Assembly (NCBI RefSeq): GCF_001543895.1
Contig: NZ_JYIJ01000019.1
Location: 1,116,001-1,180,000, forward strand
Direction of reading: 5' to 3'
Length of the DNA: 64,000 nucleotides
DNA from: Carbonactinospora thermoautotrophica
GTDB lineage: Bacteria > Actinomycetota > Actinomycetes > Streptomycetales > Carbonactinosporaceae
A program made the translations under genes and the position numbers. Under the pieces are notes generated by a model. That model had not been told where the DNA came from and searched no databases. It worked only from the letters and a program-made list of their open reading frames with translations. Of this stretch, positions 51,918-62,916 are shown one piece after another. Numbering within the stretch: position 1 is the first letter of the stretch; every line of letters begins with the position of its first letter.

Positions 51918-52969
51918 TTGGGCAAGAAACAGCACTTCGGGCAAGAGCCGCCGGCGAAGATTCGGCTCCCGACCAGGTGGCGGCGGGCGTTACTGGCCGC
52001 CGGCCTGCTGGCGGTGACGACCCTCGCGGCCCCGGCGTGGCACGCCGGGGCCGCGGATGACTCCGCGGCGCCCGCCGCCGCGGGAGGCCCGACCGCGTAC
52101 GTGGTCAACAACGGTGCGAACAACGTGTCGGTGATCGACACCGCGAGCAACGAGATCACCGCCACCGTGGAGGTCGGGAACTTTCCCCGGAAGGTGGCGA
52201 TCAGCGGCAAGCGCGCCTACGTGACCAACCTGTTCGCCGACAACGTGTCGGTGATCGACACCGAGAGCAACAAGGTCACCGCCACCGTGCCGGTCGGCAA
52301 GGGCCCGGTCGGGGTGGCGGTCGAGCCCCGACCAAGCCCTGGGCGTACGTCTACGACGCGACAGCGTCTCGGTGACGATACCACACGGTCGACGCCGCGG
52401 CCGGCCAGGCCGTCGCCACCGTGCCCGTGGGCGAGCACCCGGTGGGCGTGGTGGTCACGCCGGACGGCAAGCGGGCGTACGTGACCAACTACGACGCGAA
52501 CAGCATCTCGGTGATCGACACCGCGAGCAACAAGGTCACCGCCACCATCCCCGTGGGCAAGGGGCCCGGCGGGCTGGCCGTGGCTCCGGACGGCGGGCGC
52601 CTCTACGTGGCGAACGGGCCCTCGAACGACGTCTGGGTGATCGACACCGGGGACCACAGCGTCGTCGCCAAGGTGGATGTCGGGAAGAGCCCGCACGGCA
52701 TCGCCGTCGCTCCGGACGGCAAGCGCGCCTACGTGACGGACTTCGGGGTGAACCAGCTCTCGGTGCTCGACCTCGCGAGCAACGAGGTGGTCGCCAAGGT
52801 GGATGTCGGGAAGAGCCCGTACGGGGTGGCTGTCACCCCGGACGGCAAGCGCGTCTACGTCACCAACGCCGCGTCGAACAACGTGTCGGTGATCGACACC
52901 GAGAGCAACAAGGTCACCGCCACCGTGCCGGTCGGCACCAACCCGGTCGCGATCGCCATCAAGCCCTGA
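51918..52969 (+). pseudogene. secreted YVTN beta-propeller protein, frameshifted
   Basis: TTG 51918 follows AAGGAGG. A basic signal peptide (RRALLAAGLLAVTTLAAPAW) leads into propeller repeats AYVVNNGANNVSVIDTASN and AYVTNLFADNVSVIDTESN. Between about 52325 and 52420 the frame breaks, with two or more indels in the third blade, and four more repeats (YVTNYDANSISVIDTASN and so on) follow in another frame to 52969. The intact original would have seven blades. Blades are so similar at DNA level that unequal recombination or assembly error is plausible. Confidence 0.75.
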
Positions 52970-52991
52970 CCAGGCCCTGGACGGCCGTCTA

Positions 52992-53039
52992 CGTTGAGTG
53001 TGCGTGTCGTCACACGTGTGACGACACGCACACTCAACG
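52992..53039. repeat. perfect 48-bp palindrome
   Basis: Two 24-bp arms with no spacer: CGTTGAGTGTGCGTGTCGTC then ACAC, mirrored exactly. It lies between the convergent YVTN and XRE genes. A closely related palindrome lies at 57550-57599 and a degenerate one at 38265. It can act as a bidirectional terminator hairpin, but such exactness in 24 bp suggests selection or recent spread. Confidence 0.85.
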
Positions 53040-53060
53040 CCAGGAGTGGCTCCGCCGTTC

Positions 53061-54248
<1,188 letters not shown>

Positions 54249-54375
54249 CGTCACCCCCGGCTGTTGCCCCGTTGGCCTGCGCTGTTCCGGAGACAGCGTC
54301 TCGACCCCGTACGCCGTCACCGTGAAGGTTGAGACAGCACCAACCGGCACACCGAACATACAACGTACACAGGGG

Positions 54376-54534
54376 ATGATGATGTTGTTCGACGACAATC
54401 CGGATGCGCTGCGGGACGTCCTGAAAACTCAGCGGCGTGACCAGCCCCCGCCAGCCCCGGCCCGCCCAGTCCCCGAGCCCGGCCTGGTGCCGGTGCGGAT
54501 CCCGGCCCGGTGTGGTGGGGAGGTGCCGGCGTGA
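54376..54534 (+). CDS. small protein, 52 aa, first of a four-gene coupled set
   Basis: A short acidic-to-Pro-rich protein (LFDDNPDALRDVLKTQRRDQ, then Pro-rich). ATG 54376 follows AGGGG; further ATGs at 54379 and 54382 are alternatives. Its stop overlaps the next start (GTGA at 54531). No family recognised. It is divergent from XRE copy 1 across a promoter region of about 130 bp. Confidence 0.55.
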   Translation: MMMLFDDNPDALRDVLKTQRRDQPPPAPARPVPEPGLVPVRIPARCGGEVPA

Positions 54535-54773
54535 CCATCCCCCAGCCGGAACCCACCCGGCAGAACGGGGTCTCCCGCCCGGGGAGCGTGGAGGAGTTCT
54601 TGCAGCAGGTCCGCGCCTGGACCCAGCACCCGAACCCGACCCTGCGGGACCTGACGGCCTACCCCAAGTGGCTCACCAGCGCGACCGAGGTGCTGCTCAG
54701 CCTGCTCGCCACCCACCCGCAGGTCCGCGACAGCGTCGAGCGGCACGTCCACACCTGGGGGTGGCGCGAATGA
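54531..54773 (+). CDS. small protein, 80 aa
   Basis: It starts at GTG 54531 overlapping the preceding stop. The protein is helical and polar with VSRPGSVEEFLQQVRAWTQH and LTAYPKWLTSATEVLLSLLA. It has no recognisable domain. Its stop overlaps the start of the zinc-ribbon-like protein (ATGA at 54770), so all three are made from one mRNA. Sets like this beside XRE regulators recur in actinomycetes with unknown function. Confidence 0.6.
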   Translation: MTIPQPEPTRQNGVSRPGSVEEFLQQVRAWTQHPNPTLRDLTAYPKWLTSATEVLLSLLATHPQVRDSVERHVHTWGWRE

Positions 54774-54931
54774 CCGAACCGCGCGCCGTCATCGATCCCG
54801 CCTGCGCCACCTGCCACGGTACGGGCACGGTGAACGGCCACCCGTGCGGCCCGTGCTCGGTACCGCTCACCCCCAAGGAGATCGCCGTGCTGTACGGGAC
54901 GGGGGTGCCCGATGCGCCGGCTCAGCCGTGA
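54770..54931 (+). CDS. small zinc-ribbon-like protein, 53 aa
   Basis: The product carries CATCHGTGTVNGHPCGPCSV, a C-x-x-C-x-G-x-G and C-x-x-C arrangement as in DnaJ-type zinc ribbons. It starts at ATG 54770 in the preceding stop. At 53 aa it is too small for an enzyme. Its gene overlaps the membrane peptide gene at 54912 in another frame. Confidence 0.6.
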   Translation: MTEPRAVIDPACATCHGTGTVNGHPCGPCSVPLTPKEIAVLYGTGVPDAPAQP

Positions 54932-55019
54932 GGCCGAGGTCACGCTGATCCTCATCCTCGGCTTGGCCCTGCTGGCGCTGCCCGGCTTCCTGTACGCCCT
55001 GGGCTGGCTGCCCCGCTAG
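54912..55019 (+). CDS. 35-aa single-pass membrane peptide
   Basis: ATG 54912 begins inside the end of the zinc-ribbon gene and gives a basic start (MRRLSREAEV) and one membrane helix (TLILILGLALLALPGFLYAL) ending GWLPR. It is the last of the coupled set. Downstream 55020-55257 is a GC-rich gene-free stretch with hairpin potential (GCCGGGCCCCGGC near 55115). Confidence 0.5.
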   Translation: MRRLSREAEVTLILILGLALLALPGFLYALGWLPR

Positions 55020-55272
55020 ACCACGCCCCCGGCCGCCCCGACCCCACCGCCGCCCCCGGGGTGGGGACGGCCCTCACTCGGCCCGGCCGGTACACCGTCC
55101 CCCGATGTGCCCCGCCGGCCGGGCCCCGGCCGCCCGGCGCCCATGCCCGCGCCTCCCGGGCGCCGGGCGGCCACTCGACGGCTGACGCCGTCTCCCCTGG
55201 ACTCGTGACTCTTACTACCTGAAAGATCTGTTTGTCAGATTTTTAAGCAATCGGAAAGTGAAGGTACGCCTG

Positions 55273-55695
55273 GTGCGGTTACCCGCGTTAGCGCTGGCCA
55301 GCGTGCTCGCCGTGGTCGCGGCGGAAGCTCAAGGATGCGACGGGTCGAGCGGCGCAGCCGGCCCGAGGTGTGTCACCAAGCACGAAGGCAGGCGGGCTGC
55401 GGTGGTCCTCAGCTACGAGCCCCCGGCCGAGGCGGGACCGAAGCCCAAGCCGAGGAAGACACGGGTCAAGCCGGAATGCACGAAGCAGAACGCGCGCTTC
55501 TGGAAGAGCTTGCGGCCGTGGCGGGGTAAGTACAAGACCGACGGCAAGCGCGTCTACTACTGGGACTACACGCACAATGACATCGAGGTCTTCGACCGGA
55601 AGACCAGGCAGCATCTGGGCAGTGCGCACCCGGATACCGGCGAGATGATCAAGGGACCGGCGAAGGGCAGGGAGCTGCCCAAGAATCTTGGCTGA
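55273..55695 (+). CDS. secreted toxin with colicin E3-type 16S rRNase domain
   Basis: A 140-aa protein. GTG 55273 is preferred over GTG 55258: in the partial duplicate at 57711 the earlier GTG is GCG while the later one and its GGAAAG-x-GAAGG site are kept. A hydrophobic signal (LPALALASVLAVVAAEAQ) precedes a basic linker. The C-terminal 60 residues match the colicin E3 cytotoxic domain: VYYWDYTHNDIEVF (Asp, His and Glu of the E3 W-D-x-x-H-x-x-x-E site), RKTRQHLGSAHPDTG and IKGPAKGRELPKN. Predicted to cut 16S rRNA at the decoding site. The immunity candidate follows 12 bp later. Confidence 0.82.
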   Translation: MRLPALALASVLAVVAAEAQGCDGSSGAAGPRCVTKHEGRRAAVVLSYEPPAEAGPKPKPRKTRVKPECTKQNARFWKSLRPWRGKYKTDGKRVYYWDYTHNDIEVFDRKTRQHLGSAHPDTGEMIKGPAKGRELPKNLG

Positions 55696-55707
55696 AGGGG
55701 TCAGCAG

Positions 55708-56082
55708 GTGACGGAGGAGTACGCACAGGGCGACGAGCACTGCGGCGAGTGCGAGGTACTGGCGGTGCCGCCCGGCACGTTCGAGGTTGAGACCACCGCC
55801 GAAGATCAGTGCTGCGAACTGATGCTGCAGAACCTGCGCGCTGATGATCTTCCCGTCGTCTACGACGCCACGATACGCGAGTGGGGGATCAGATACCTCG
55901 ACGGCGGCAGCTCGATCCAACGACTGGAGTACTGCCCCTGGTGCGGCAAGAAGCTGCCTGGTGACCTGTGGGACGAGTGGCGTACCCGCGTCGAACAGCT
56001 CGGGCTCGACCCCTGGGACGACGCCGACAGGATCCCCGAGGCGTTCCGCAGCGACCGCTGGTGGAAGGAAGCCGGGCTGTAG
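55708..56082 (+). CDS. DUF6980-like protein, putative immunity to the E3-like toxin
   Basis: A 124-aa acidic protein starting at GTG 55708 behind AAGGGG. Cys pairs CGECE and QCCELM near the N-terminus and YCPWCGKKLPGDLWDEW near residue 80, then GLDPWDDADRIPEAFRSDRW and WKEAGL, fit the DUF6980-type family. Its place directly after the toxin and its acidity against a basic rRNase domain suggest that it is the immunity protein. It is duplicated, with a frameshift, at 57865. It is unlike the known Im3 fold, so the role is an inference. Confidence 0.65.
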   Translation: MTEEYAQGDEHCGECEVLAVPPGTFEVETTAEDQCCELMLQNLRADDLPVVYDATIREWGIRYLDGGSSIQRLEYCPWCGKKLPGDLWDEWRTRVEQLGLDPWDDADRIPEAFRSDRWWKEAGL

Positions 56083-56328
56083 TCGGACGCGGCGAACTGA
56101 TACTCCAGATGAAGTTGACGATACGACTGTGCTGTACCCCGTACACGTAGCGATCTGGTCCTCTCTGCAGCTCTGCGACGCCCTCGGCGGTTTGGCGAAT
56201 CACAGCGCGTGAGTGTCAGCGCGGGCATCAGAATCGGCCGCGTCAGCGGACAGCTCGGACACGCCACCTGTGCCGGCAGCAGGCCACCCCAGTGGTTTCA
56301 ATGCCGGAGTCACCGGGCGGTTTCGCGC

Positions 56329-57498
56329 TCAGGCGAGGTGTTCGCCGAGGTCGGTGACGGCGGGCAGGGTCGGCCAGGTCGCGGCCAGCCGGGCGTGCAG
56401 GCGCTGGAGCTGGACGCGCAGGCGGATCGCGCGGGTCTGGCGGGCGATGTCGGCGGCTTCGGCCGCGACGGCGCACGCCTGCTCCGGCTCCCCGGCCTGC
56501 TCGTGCGCGACGGCGAGCTGGTACAGGTACCACGCGGCCCACTCGGCGCGGCGAAGCTCTTCAGGGAGCCCGGCCAGGCCGGTCGTGAGCAGTTCGACCG
56601 CCTGGGCGTGTCGGCCGAGGTAGCGGTAGGCGAGCCCGCGCTGCATGGTCAGGAAGTCCGGGGAGTAGAAGTAGATCCAGGCCGGCTCGTCCTCGGGGTG
56701 CTCGGCGGCGCGGGCGGCCAGGGCCTGCGCCTCGTCCAGCTTCCGTTCGGTCGCGTCCCCGTCGCCGGCCAGGGCATGCCCCCGAGCCTCCTGCTGGGCG
56801 GCGAGCGCCCGCACCCCGGGGCTCACCCGCCGTGCCGGGCGCTGCGCGGCCTGGGACAGGCCGATCATCGGCCCGACCCGGCCGGTCATCCACGCCAGGT
56901 GGCCTTTCATGCTCCACGCGGTGGCCACCATGTCGGCGTTGTCCGCTTCGGCGGCCCACTCGGCGGCTCGGTCGTACCAGGTGCGCGCGGTCGAGCGGGT
57001 GCCGGTGTTGGCGTGCAGCCAGCCGCAGAACTGCGCCCACTGGGCGGCCACGTCCAGCACCTTGGCCCGGATCGGGCCGCGCGCGTCGAGCACCAGGTCC
57101 TCGATCACGGCGAGGTGGGTGGTGATGGGCTCGACCAGGGGTACTGAGCCGATGGCGTCTTCCAAGCGGCGCTGCGCGGCGAGCGTGGCCGCCAGCGCGT
57201 CGATCACGGCGGTGTCCACCCGGCGCGGTTGCTGGACGGCCTTGCGGAGGCGTTCTTCCGCGTCAGGGTCCAACGGCGTGCCGGGGAGCCGTTCCTTCGC
57301 CACGGCCAAGGCCGCGAGCGCGTCGTCCGCCCCGAGGGCCGCATCCAGTGCCGTGGCCAGCTCCACGCTCGGCGGCTTGCGCCCGTTGGCCACCTTCGAC
57401 AGGTACCCCACGTCGTAGTGGACCCGCTTGGCCAGCCCGCGCAGGGACACGCCCTGCTCGGCCATGAGCCGGCGCATCTCGTCGCCGAACATCGTCAT
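56329..57498 (-). CDS. XRE-family HTH regulator, module copy 2
   Basis: A 389-aa paralogue of the regulator at 53061 with nearly the same HTH (RRLMAEQGVSLRGLAKRVHY and DVGYLSKVANGRKPPS) and TPR-like region (VLDVAAQWAQFCGWLHANTG, QTRAIRLRVQLQRLHARLAA). ATG 57498 begins at the conserved MTMFGDEM. Similarity continues to the last residues (PTLPAVTDLGEHLA). It is divergent from the deleted toxin and frameshifted immunity copy. The gap 56083-56328 downstream of the first immunity gene has no gene that I can support. Confidence 0.85.
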   Translation of the reverse strand: MTMFGDEMRRLMAEQGVSLRGLAKRVHYDVGYLSKVANGRKPPSVELATALDAALGADDALAALAVAKERLPGTPLDPDAEERLRKAVQQPRRVDTAVIDALAATLAAQRRLEDAIGSVPLVEPITTHLAVIEDLVLDARGPIRAKVLDVAAQWAQFCGWLHANTGTRSTARTWYDRAAEWAAEADNADMVATAWSMKGHLAWMTGRVGPMIGLSQAAQRPARRVSPGVRALAAQQEARGHALAGDGDATERKLDEAQALAARAAEHPEDEPAWIYFYSPDFLTMQRGLAYRYLGRHAQAVELLTTGLAGLPEELRRAEWAAWYLYQLAVAHEQAGEPEQACAVAAEAADIARQTRAIRLRVQLQRLHARLAATWPTLPAVTDLGEHLA

Positions 57499-57549
57499 CG
57501 CTGTCGCCCCACCGTCGTGTTGCCGGTTGGTGCTGGGTGGCACCCTTGG

Positions 57550-57599
57550 CGTCGAGTGTGCGTGTCGTCACACGAGTGTGACGACACGCACACTCGACG
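57550..57599. repeat. 50-bp palindrome with 2-nt spacer
   Basis: Arms of 24 bp (CGTCGAGTGTGCGTGTCGTC then ACAC) are perfect complements around GA. It differs from the 48-bp palindrome at 52992 by one base per arm (T to C) and the spacer. It lies about 50 bp upstream of XRE copy 2, where it may be an operator, while the first one lies at the 3' end of XRE copy 1. Confidence 0.85.
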
Positions 57600-57710
57600 G
57601 TTGGTGGCGTTCCCCCCTGTGCGCGGAACCGGCTTGAGTGCTGCTCACCCGGATTCGCGCTTTGGCAGAGAGTTTTGCCATTTATGAGATCTTCTGAGTG
57701 ATCGGAAAGC

Positions 57711-57851
57711 GAAGGTATGCCTGGTGCGGTTACCCGCGTTAGCGCTGGCCAGCGTGCTCGTCGTGGTCGCGGCGGAAGCTCAAGCGCCCACCCGGACACC
57801 GGGAAGATGATCAAGGGACCGGTACCTGGCAGGAAGTTGCCCAAGAGATGA
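57711..57851 (+). pseudogene. deleted duplicate of the E3-like toxin gene
   Basis: The upstream region and signal-peptide part (LPALALASVLVVVAAEAQ) match the toxin gene at 55273 almost base for base. The sequence then jumps within about one codon to the toxin's last 22 residues (AHPDTGKMIKGPVPGRKLPK) in another frame. About 290 bp are lost, including the W-D-x-x-H-x-x-x-E catalytic stretch. Therefore no toxin is made. Confidence 0.85.
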
Positions 57852-57864
57852 AGGGCTAGATGCG

Positions 57865-58214
57865 GTGACAGAGCACGAACAGGACGAAGACATCTGCTGC
57901 GGCGCGGCACGCAGCTACGCGGTTGCCACCGATCCCGCCGACCACTGCTGCGAGACCATGGCGCGGTTCGTCCAAGCCGACGACCTCCCCATGTATTACG
58001 ACTGCGTCGCCCGCACCTGGGGGATCGCCTACCCCGGAGACCACTCCATCCAGACGATCTACTACTGCCCGTGGTGTGGCCAGAAGCTCCGGAGTTGGGT
58101 GACGAGTGGGTCGCGCGGCTCGAAGCCATGGGGATCGATCCAGGGGACGACGACGCCGACAGGATCCCCGAGGCGTTCCGCAGCGACCGCTGGTGGAAGG
58201 AAGCCGGGCTGTAG
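57865..58214 (+). pseudogene. second DUF6980-like immunity copy, frameshifted
   Basis: It starts at GTG 57865 and keeps CCETMARFVQADDLPMYYDC, WGIAYPGDHSIQTIYYCPWC and GQKL, then shifts frame at about 58091 where one C is missing. The other frame restores GDEWVARLEAMGIDPGDDDA and RIPEAFRSDRWWKEAGL to the stop at 58212-58214. The last 60 bases are nearly identical to copy 1. It is an orphan immunity copy in decay, or one base of sequence error. Confidence 0.75.
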
Positions 58215-58361
58215 CCCGGCGGCGGGCGGGCTCCCGCGTGATGCTTCTCACGGGCCGGATCGTCTCGCATCACGGACCCGGAGGGGCGTGGCCTGACCGG
58301 ATCGGTTACTCTCTTGGCACGCGCACTCGCGTCGTGAGGCGCGTTCACAACCGCATAGGAA

Positions 58362-58506
58362 CTCATCCAGAGGGGCAGAGGGAACGGCCCGATGAAGCCC
58401 CGGCAACCATTCCGGCGTCCGTGACCGGGTTCTCGCAGGCGTATCGCGAGGCCGCGCCGGGACAGGTGCCAATTCCGGCCCGCACGGGGTGTGCGGGAAA
58501 GATGAG
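58362..58506 (+). ncRNA. S-box (SAM-I/IV-type) riboswitch before threonine synthase
   Basis: The 5' P1 strand CTCATC (58362-58367) pairs with GATGAG (58501-58506). Between them is the conserved core AGAGGGGCAGAGGGAACGGCC, shown as AGAGGGG then GGGAACGGCCCGATGAAGCC, CCGGCAACC, and GGTGCCAATTCC. These are the diagnostic S-box segments binding S-adenosylmethionine. The 3' P1 strand ends 4 nt before the AGGAGG of thrC (TTG start at 58523), so control is probably on translation initiation. SAM level would thus reduce threonine branch flux or balance methionine against threonine. Confidence 0.88.
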
Positions 58507-58522
58507 GAAGAGGAGGCCTCGC

Positions 58523-59806
58523 TTGGCTACGCCAGCAACCGAAGCGACTACCGCGCGCTCTGTCGGCAAGACTGTCGACCCCTCTCGTTTCGGTCCCGCC
58601 GTCGCGCTGTCCTGTCGCGAGTGCGGCGAGCGGTACGACCTCGGTCCCCGGTACGTTTGCGAGCAGTGCTTCGGTCCGCTTGAGATCGCGTACGAGTTCA
58701 CCGGCGTGACCCGGGAATCGATTGCTTCCGGGCCGCGCTCGCTCTGGCGCTACAAGGACTTGCTCCCGGTGCCCGCCGACGTGGCCGAGCAGGCCAACCT
58801 GGCGCCGGGCTTCACCAAGCTGGTGCCCGCCCGGAACCTCGCCCGAGAGCTGGGCCTGCGCTCGCTGTACGTGAAGGACGACTCCGGCAACCCCACGCAC
58901 TCGTTCAAGGACCGGGTCGTGGCGGTCGCGTTCGCGGCCGGTCGGGAGCTGGGCTTCACCACCTTCGCCTGCGCCTCCACCGGCAACCTCGCCAACGCGG
59001 TGGCCGCCGCCGCGGCGCGGGCGGGCGTGCGCTCCTGCGTGTTCGTCCCGTACGACTTGGAGCAGGGCAAGACGGTGACCACCGCCGTGTACGGCGGGAC
59101 GCTGGTCGCGGTCGAGGGCAACTACGACGACGTGAACCGGCTGTGCTCGGAGGTCGCGGGCGAGGAGCCGTGGGGTTTCGTGAACGTGAACCTGCGGCCG
59201 TACTACGCGGAGGGCTCCAAGACCCTCGGGTACGAGATCGCCGAGCAGCTCGGTTGGCGGCTGCCCGAGCAGGTCGTGATCCCCGTCGCCTCCGGCTCGC
59301 TGCTGACCAAGGTGGATAAGGCTTTCCGGGAGCTGATCAAGCTGGGGCTGGTGGAGGACACCCCGTACCGGATCTTCGGCGCCCAGGCCACCGGGTGCGC
59401 GCCGGTCGCGAACGCGTTCAAGGCCGGGCACGACGTGGTCCAGCCGGTTCGCCCACAGACGATCGCGAAGTCGCTGGCGATCGGCAACCCGGCCGACGGG
59501 CCGTACGCCCTCGACGTCGCCCGCCGTACCGGCGGCGCGATCGAGGACGTGAGCGACCCCGAGATCGTCGAGGGCATCAAGCTGCTGGCCCGCACCGAGG
59601 GCATCTTCGCCGAGACCGCCGGCGGGGTGACCGTCGCGACGCTGCGTAAGCTGCTGGCGAGCGGCCAGTTGGATCCCGACGCCGAGACCGTGGTGCTGAA
59701 CACCGGCGACGGGCTCAAGACCCTCGACGCGGTCGCCCCGACGAGCGGTCCGACCGTGACCATCCGTCCCTCGCTGAGCGCGTTCCGCGAGGCTGGCTTG
59801 GCCTAG
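58523..59806 (+). CDS. thrC: threonine synthase
   Basis: A 427-aa PLP enzyme converting O-phosphohomoserine to threonine. TTG 58523 follows AGGAGG at 6 nt; longer ATG/GTG frames run back through the riboswitch and are wrong. A Cys-rich N-terminus (ALSCRECGERYDLGPRYVCE) resembles a zinc ribbon. The PLP Lys is in SGNPTHSFKDRVVAVAF and the phosphate loop in VASGSLLTKVDKAF-like text. It is regulated by the SAM riboswitch directly upstream. Confidence 0.93.
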   Translation: MATPATEATTARSVGKTVDPSRFGPAVALSCRECGERYDLGPRYVCEQCFGPLEIAYEFTGVTRESIASGPRSLWRYKDLLPVPADVAEQANLAPGFTKLVPARNLARELGLRSLYVKDDSGNPTHSFKDRVVAVAFAAGRELGFTTFACASTGNLANAVAAAAARAGVRSCVFVPYDLEQGKTVTTAVYGGTLVAVEGNYDDVNRLCSEVAGEEPWGFVNVNLRPYYAEGSKTLGYEIAEQLGWRLPEQVVIPVASGSLLTKVDKAFRELIKLGLVEDTPYRIFGAQATGCAPVANAFKAGHDVVQPVRPQTIAKSLAIGNPADGPYALDVARRTGGAIEDVSDPEIVEGIKLLARTEGIFAETAGGVTVATLRKLLASGQLDPDAETVVLNTGDGLKTLDAVAPTSGPTVTIRPSLSAFREAGLA

Positions 59807-59889
59807 GAGCGCTGCGAGATGGACCGAAGCAGTCGAACACGGCGTGTTCGTCGCGCTCGGGTGCGCGACGGGCGCAGCGAGGAGCGAGC

Positions 59890-60165
59890 ATGAGCGTGAA
59901 CGTCCGGATTCCGACGATCCTGCGCACCTACACCGGCGGGGAGGCCGAGGTGAAGGCCGAGGGCGCGACCCTGGCCGAGGTGCTGGACTCCCTGGAGGCC
60001 AACTACCCGGGCATCCGCGCCCGCGTGCTGGACGAGGAGGGGCGGCTGCGCCGGTTCGTGAACGTGTACGTCAACGACGACGACGTCCGCTTCGCCGACG
60101 GCCTGAACACGCCCACCCCGGACGGGTCGAGCGTGTCGGTGATCCCAGCCGTGGCGGGCGGCTGA
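59890..60165 (+). CDS. ubiquitin-like sulfur carrier (MoaD/ThiS/CysO family)
   Basis: A 91-aa beta-grasp protein (VNVRIPTILRTYTGGEAEVK, LDSLEANYPGIRARVL, VNVYVNDDDVRFADGL) ending in PAVAGG, the di-Gly tail that is thiocarboxylated. Its place after thrC resembles mycobacterial cysO neighbours, so a role in cysteine synthesis is plausible. No JAMM peptidase or cysteine synthase follows here. ATG 59890 is within GGAGCGAGC-ATG. Confidence 0.88.
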   Translation: MSVNVRIPTILRTYTGGEAEVKAEGATLAEVLDSLEANYPGIRARVLDEEGRLRRFVNVYVNDDDVRFADGLNTPTPDGSSVSVIPAVAGG

Positions 60166-60461
60166 GCCCGCGGGGATCACGACCGTACGACAGCGCGGCG
60201 CGCCGGTGGTGCTCCGGCGCGCCGCTGGCTGTTCGCGGCATGTCTGCCCCAGGGTGGCGCGGACCGGATGGAAATCACGGGGTGGGAGCGCGTCATTTTT
60301 GTTCTTGATTCCTGTTGCGGAGCGCATCGAGGCGACTACGCTCGGCTGCGGTCGATCGTCCGGCGACCTCCGGGCCGCGGGACACCCCAGCTCTTGCTCA
60401 GAGCGTGAACGACCCGGGCCCGCGCGGTGTGGGCCCGACCCCAGCACCAGGGAGTAACACC

Positions 60462-60662
60462 ATGCCTCAGGGCACCGTCAAGTGGTTCAACGCGGAGAAG
60501 GGGTACGGCTTCATCGCGGTCGACGGTGGGGCGGACGTGTTCGTCCACTACAGCGCGATCCTGATGGACGGTTACCGCACCCTTGAAGAAGGACAGCGCG
60601 TCGAGTTCGAGATTTCCCAGGGCGCCAAGGGTCCTCAGGCCGATTCGGTTCGCACGCTCTGA
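60462..60662 (+). CDS. cold-shock protein, CspA family
   Basis: A 66-aa OB-fold RNA chaperone with RNP1 KGYGFIAV and RNP2 [11 protein letters not shown] 60462 follows GGGAG. A long untranslated region (from about 60170) may serve cold-regulated translation. Position between the MoaD-like gene and groEL matches the streptomycete order. Confidence 0.95.
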   Translation: MPQGTVKWFNAEKGYGFIAVDGGADVFVHYSAILMDGYRTLEEGQRVEFEISQGAKGPQADSVRTL

Positions 60663-60866
60663 GTCGAGCAACACCGGCAGGCGTCACCGCCGGCCCGGCT
60701 CCGACATCTGGGGAGCCGGGCCGGCGTGCGTTTTGCGCGCGGAAGGCGCGGTGGCGCGGTCGGGTACGGGGTGTCACCAGGCGCCGCCCGCGGCAGGGGC
60801 TGCTGTTCCGCCGCTGATCAGCGGGGTCGTCGGAGGGAACGTTTGGTACGTTCAGCCGGGCGATGG

Positions 60867-60893
60867 CTTGCACTCGCCGGGGTCGAGTGCTAA
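60867..60893. promoter_or_regulatory. CIRCE element 1 (HrcA operator)
   Basis: CTTGCACTC (60867-60875), nine bases, then GAGTGCTAA (60885-60893) match the CIRCE consensus TTAGCACTC-N9-GAGTGCTAA with one or two differences in the left arm. It is about 165 bp upstream of the groEL start. Confidence 0.92.
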
Positions 60894-60901
60894 TGATTGC
60901 G

Positions 60902-62677
<1,776 letters not shown>

Positions 62678-62712
62678 TCGAGCTCGCCGTACGTTCCGTT
62701 GGCATAAGAGCC

Positions 62713-62744
62713 AGGGGCGGGGACCCGGCCGGGTCCCCGCCCCT
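62713..62744 (+). terminator. groEL terminator, 14-bp perfect stem
   Basis: AGGGGCGGGGACCC (62713-62726) pairs exactly with GGGTCCCCGCCCCT (62731-62744) around GGCC, 36 bp after the groEL stop. Confidence 0.92.
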
Positions 62745-62916
62745 CGGCGTCCTCCGTTTCCTACGCCGACGCCTCCCGGATCGGGCGCTTCTGTTCGGGA
62801 GCAGCGGCGGCTCCGCGGGCGACTCGTCCGCCGACGCAAGCTGCGCTTCTTCGACCGCCGTGCCGCAGGCCGACTTGGACCGACCGGCGTCGAGCCGGAG
62901 CGGTTAGGCTGATCAC

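Noticed and set aside
52080-52960. A tandem repeat or CRISPR-like array in the YVTN region.
   Set aside because: Repeats are coding, about 126 bp apart, and translate to YVTN propeller blades; spacers are not unique and no cas gene is present.
57263-59431. A 722-aa minus-strand open frame spanning the XRE copy 2 start to thrC.
   Set aside because: It crosses several well-supported genes, the palindrome and the riboswitch, and its composition is antisense-like.
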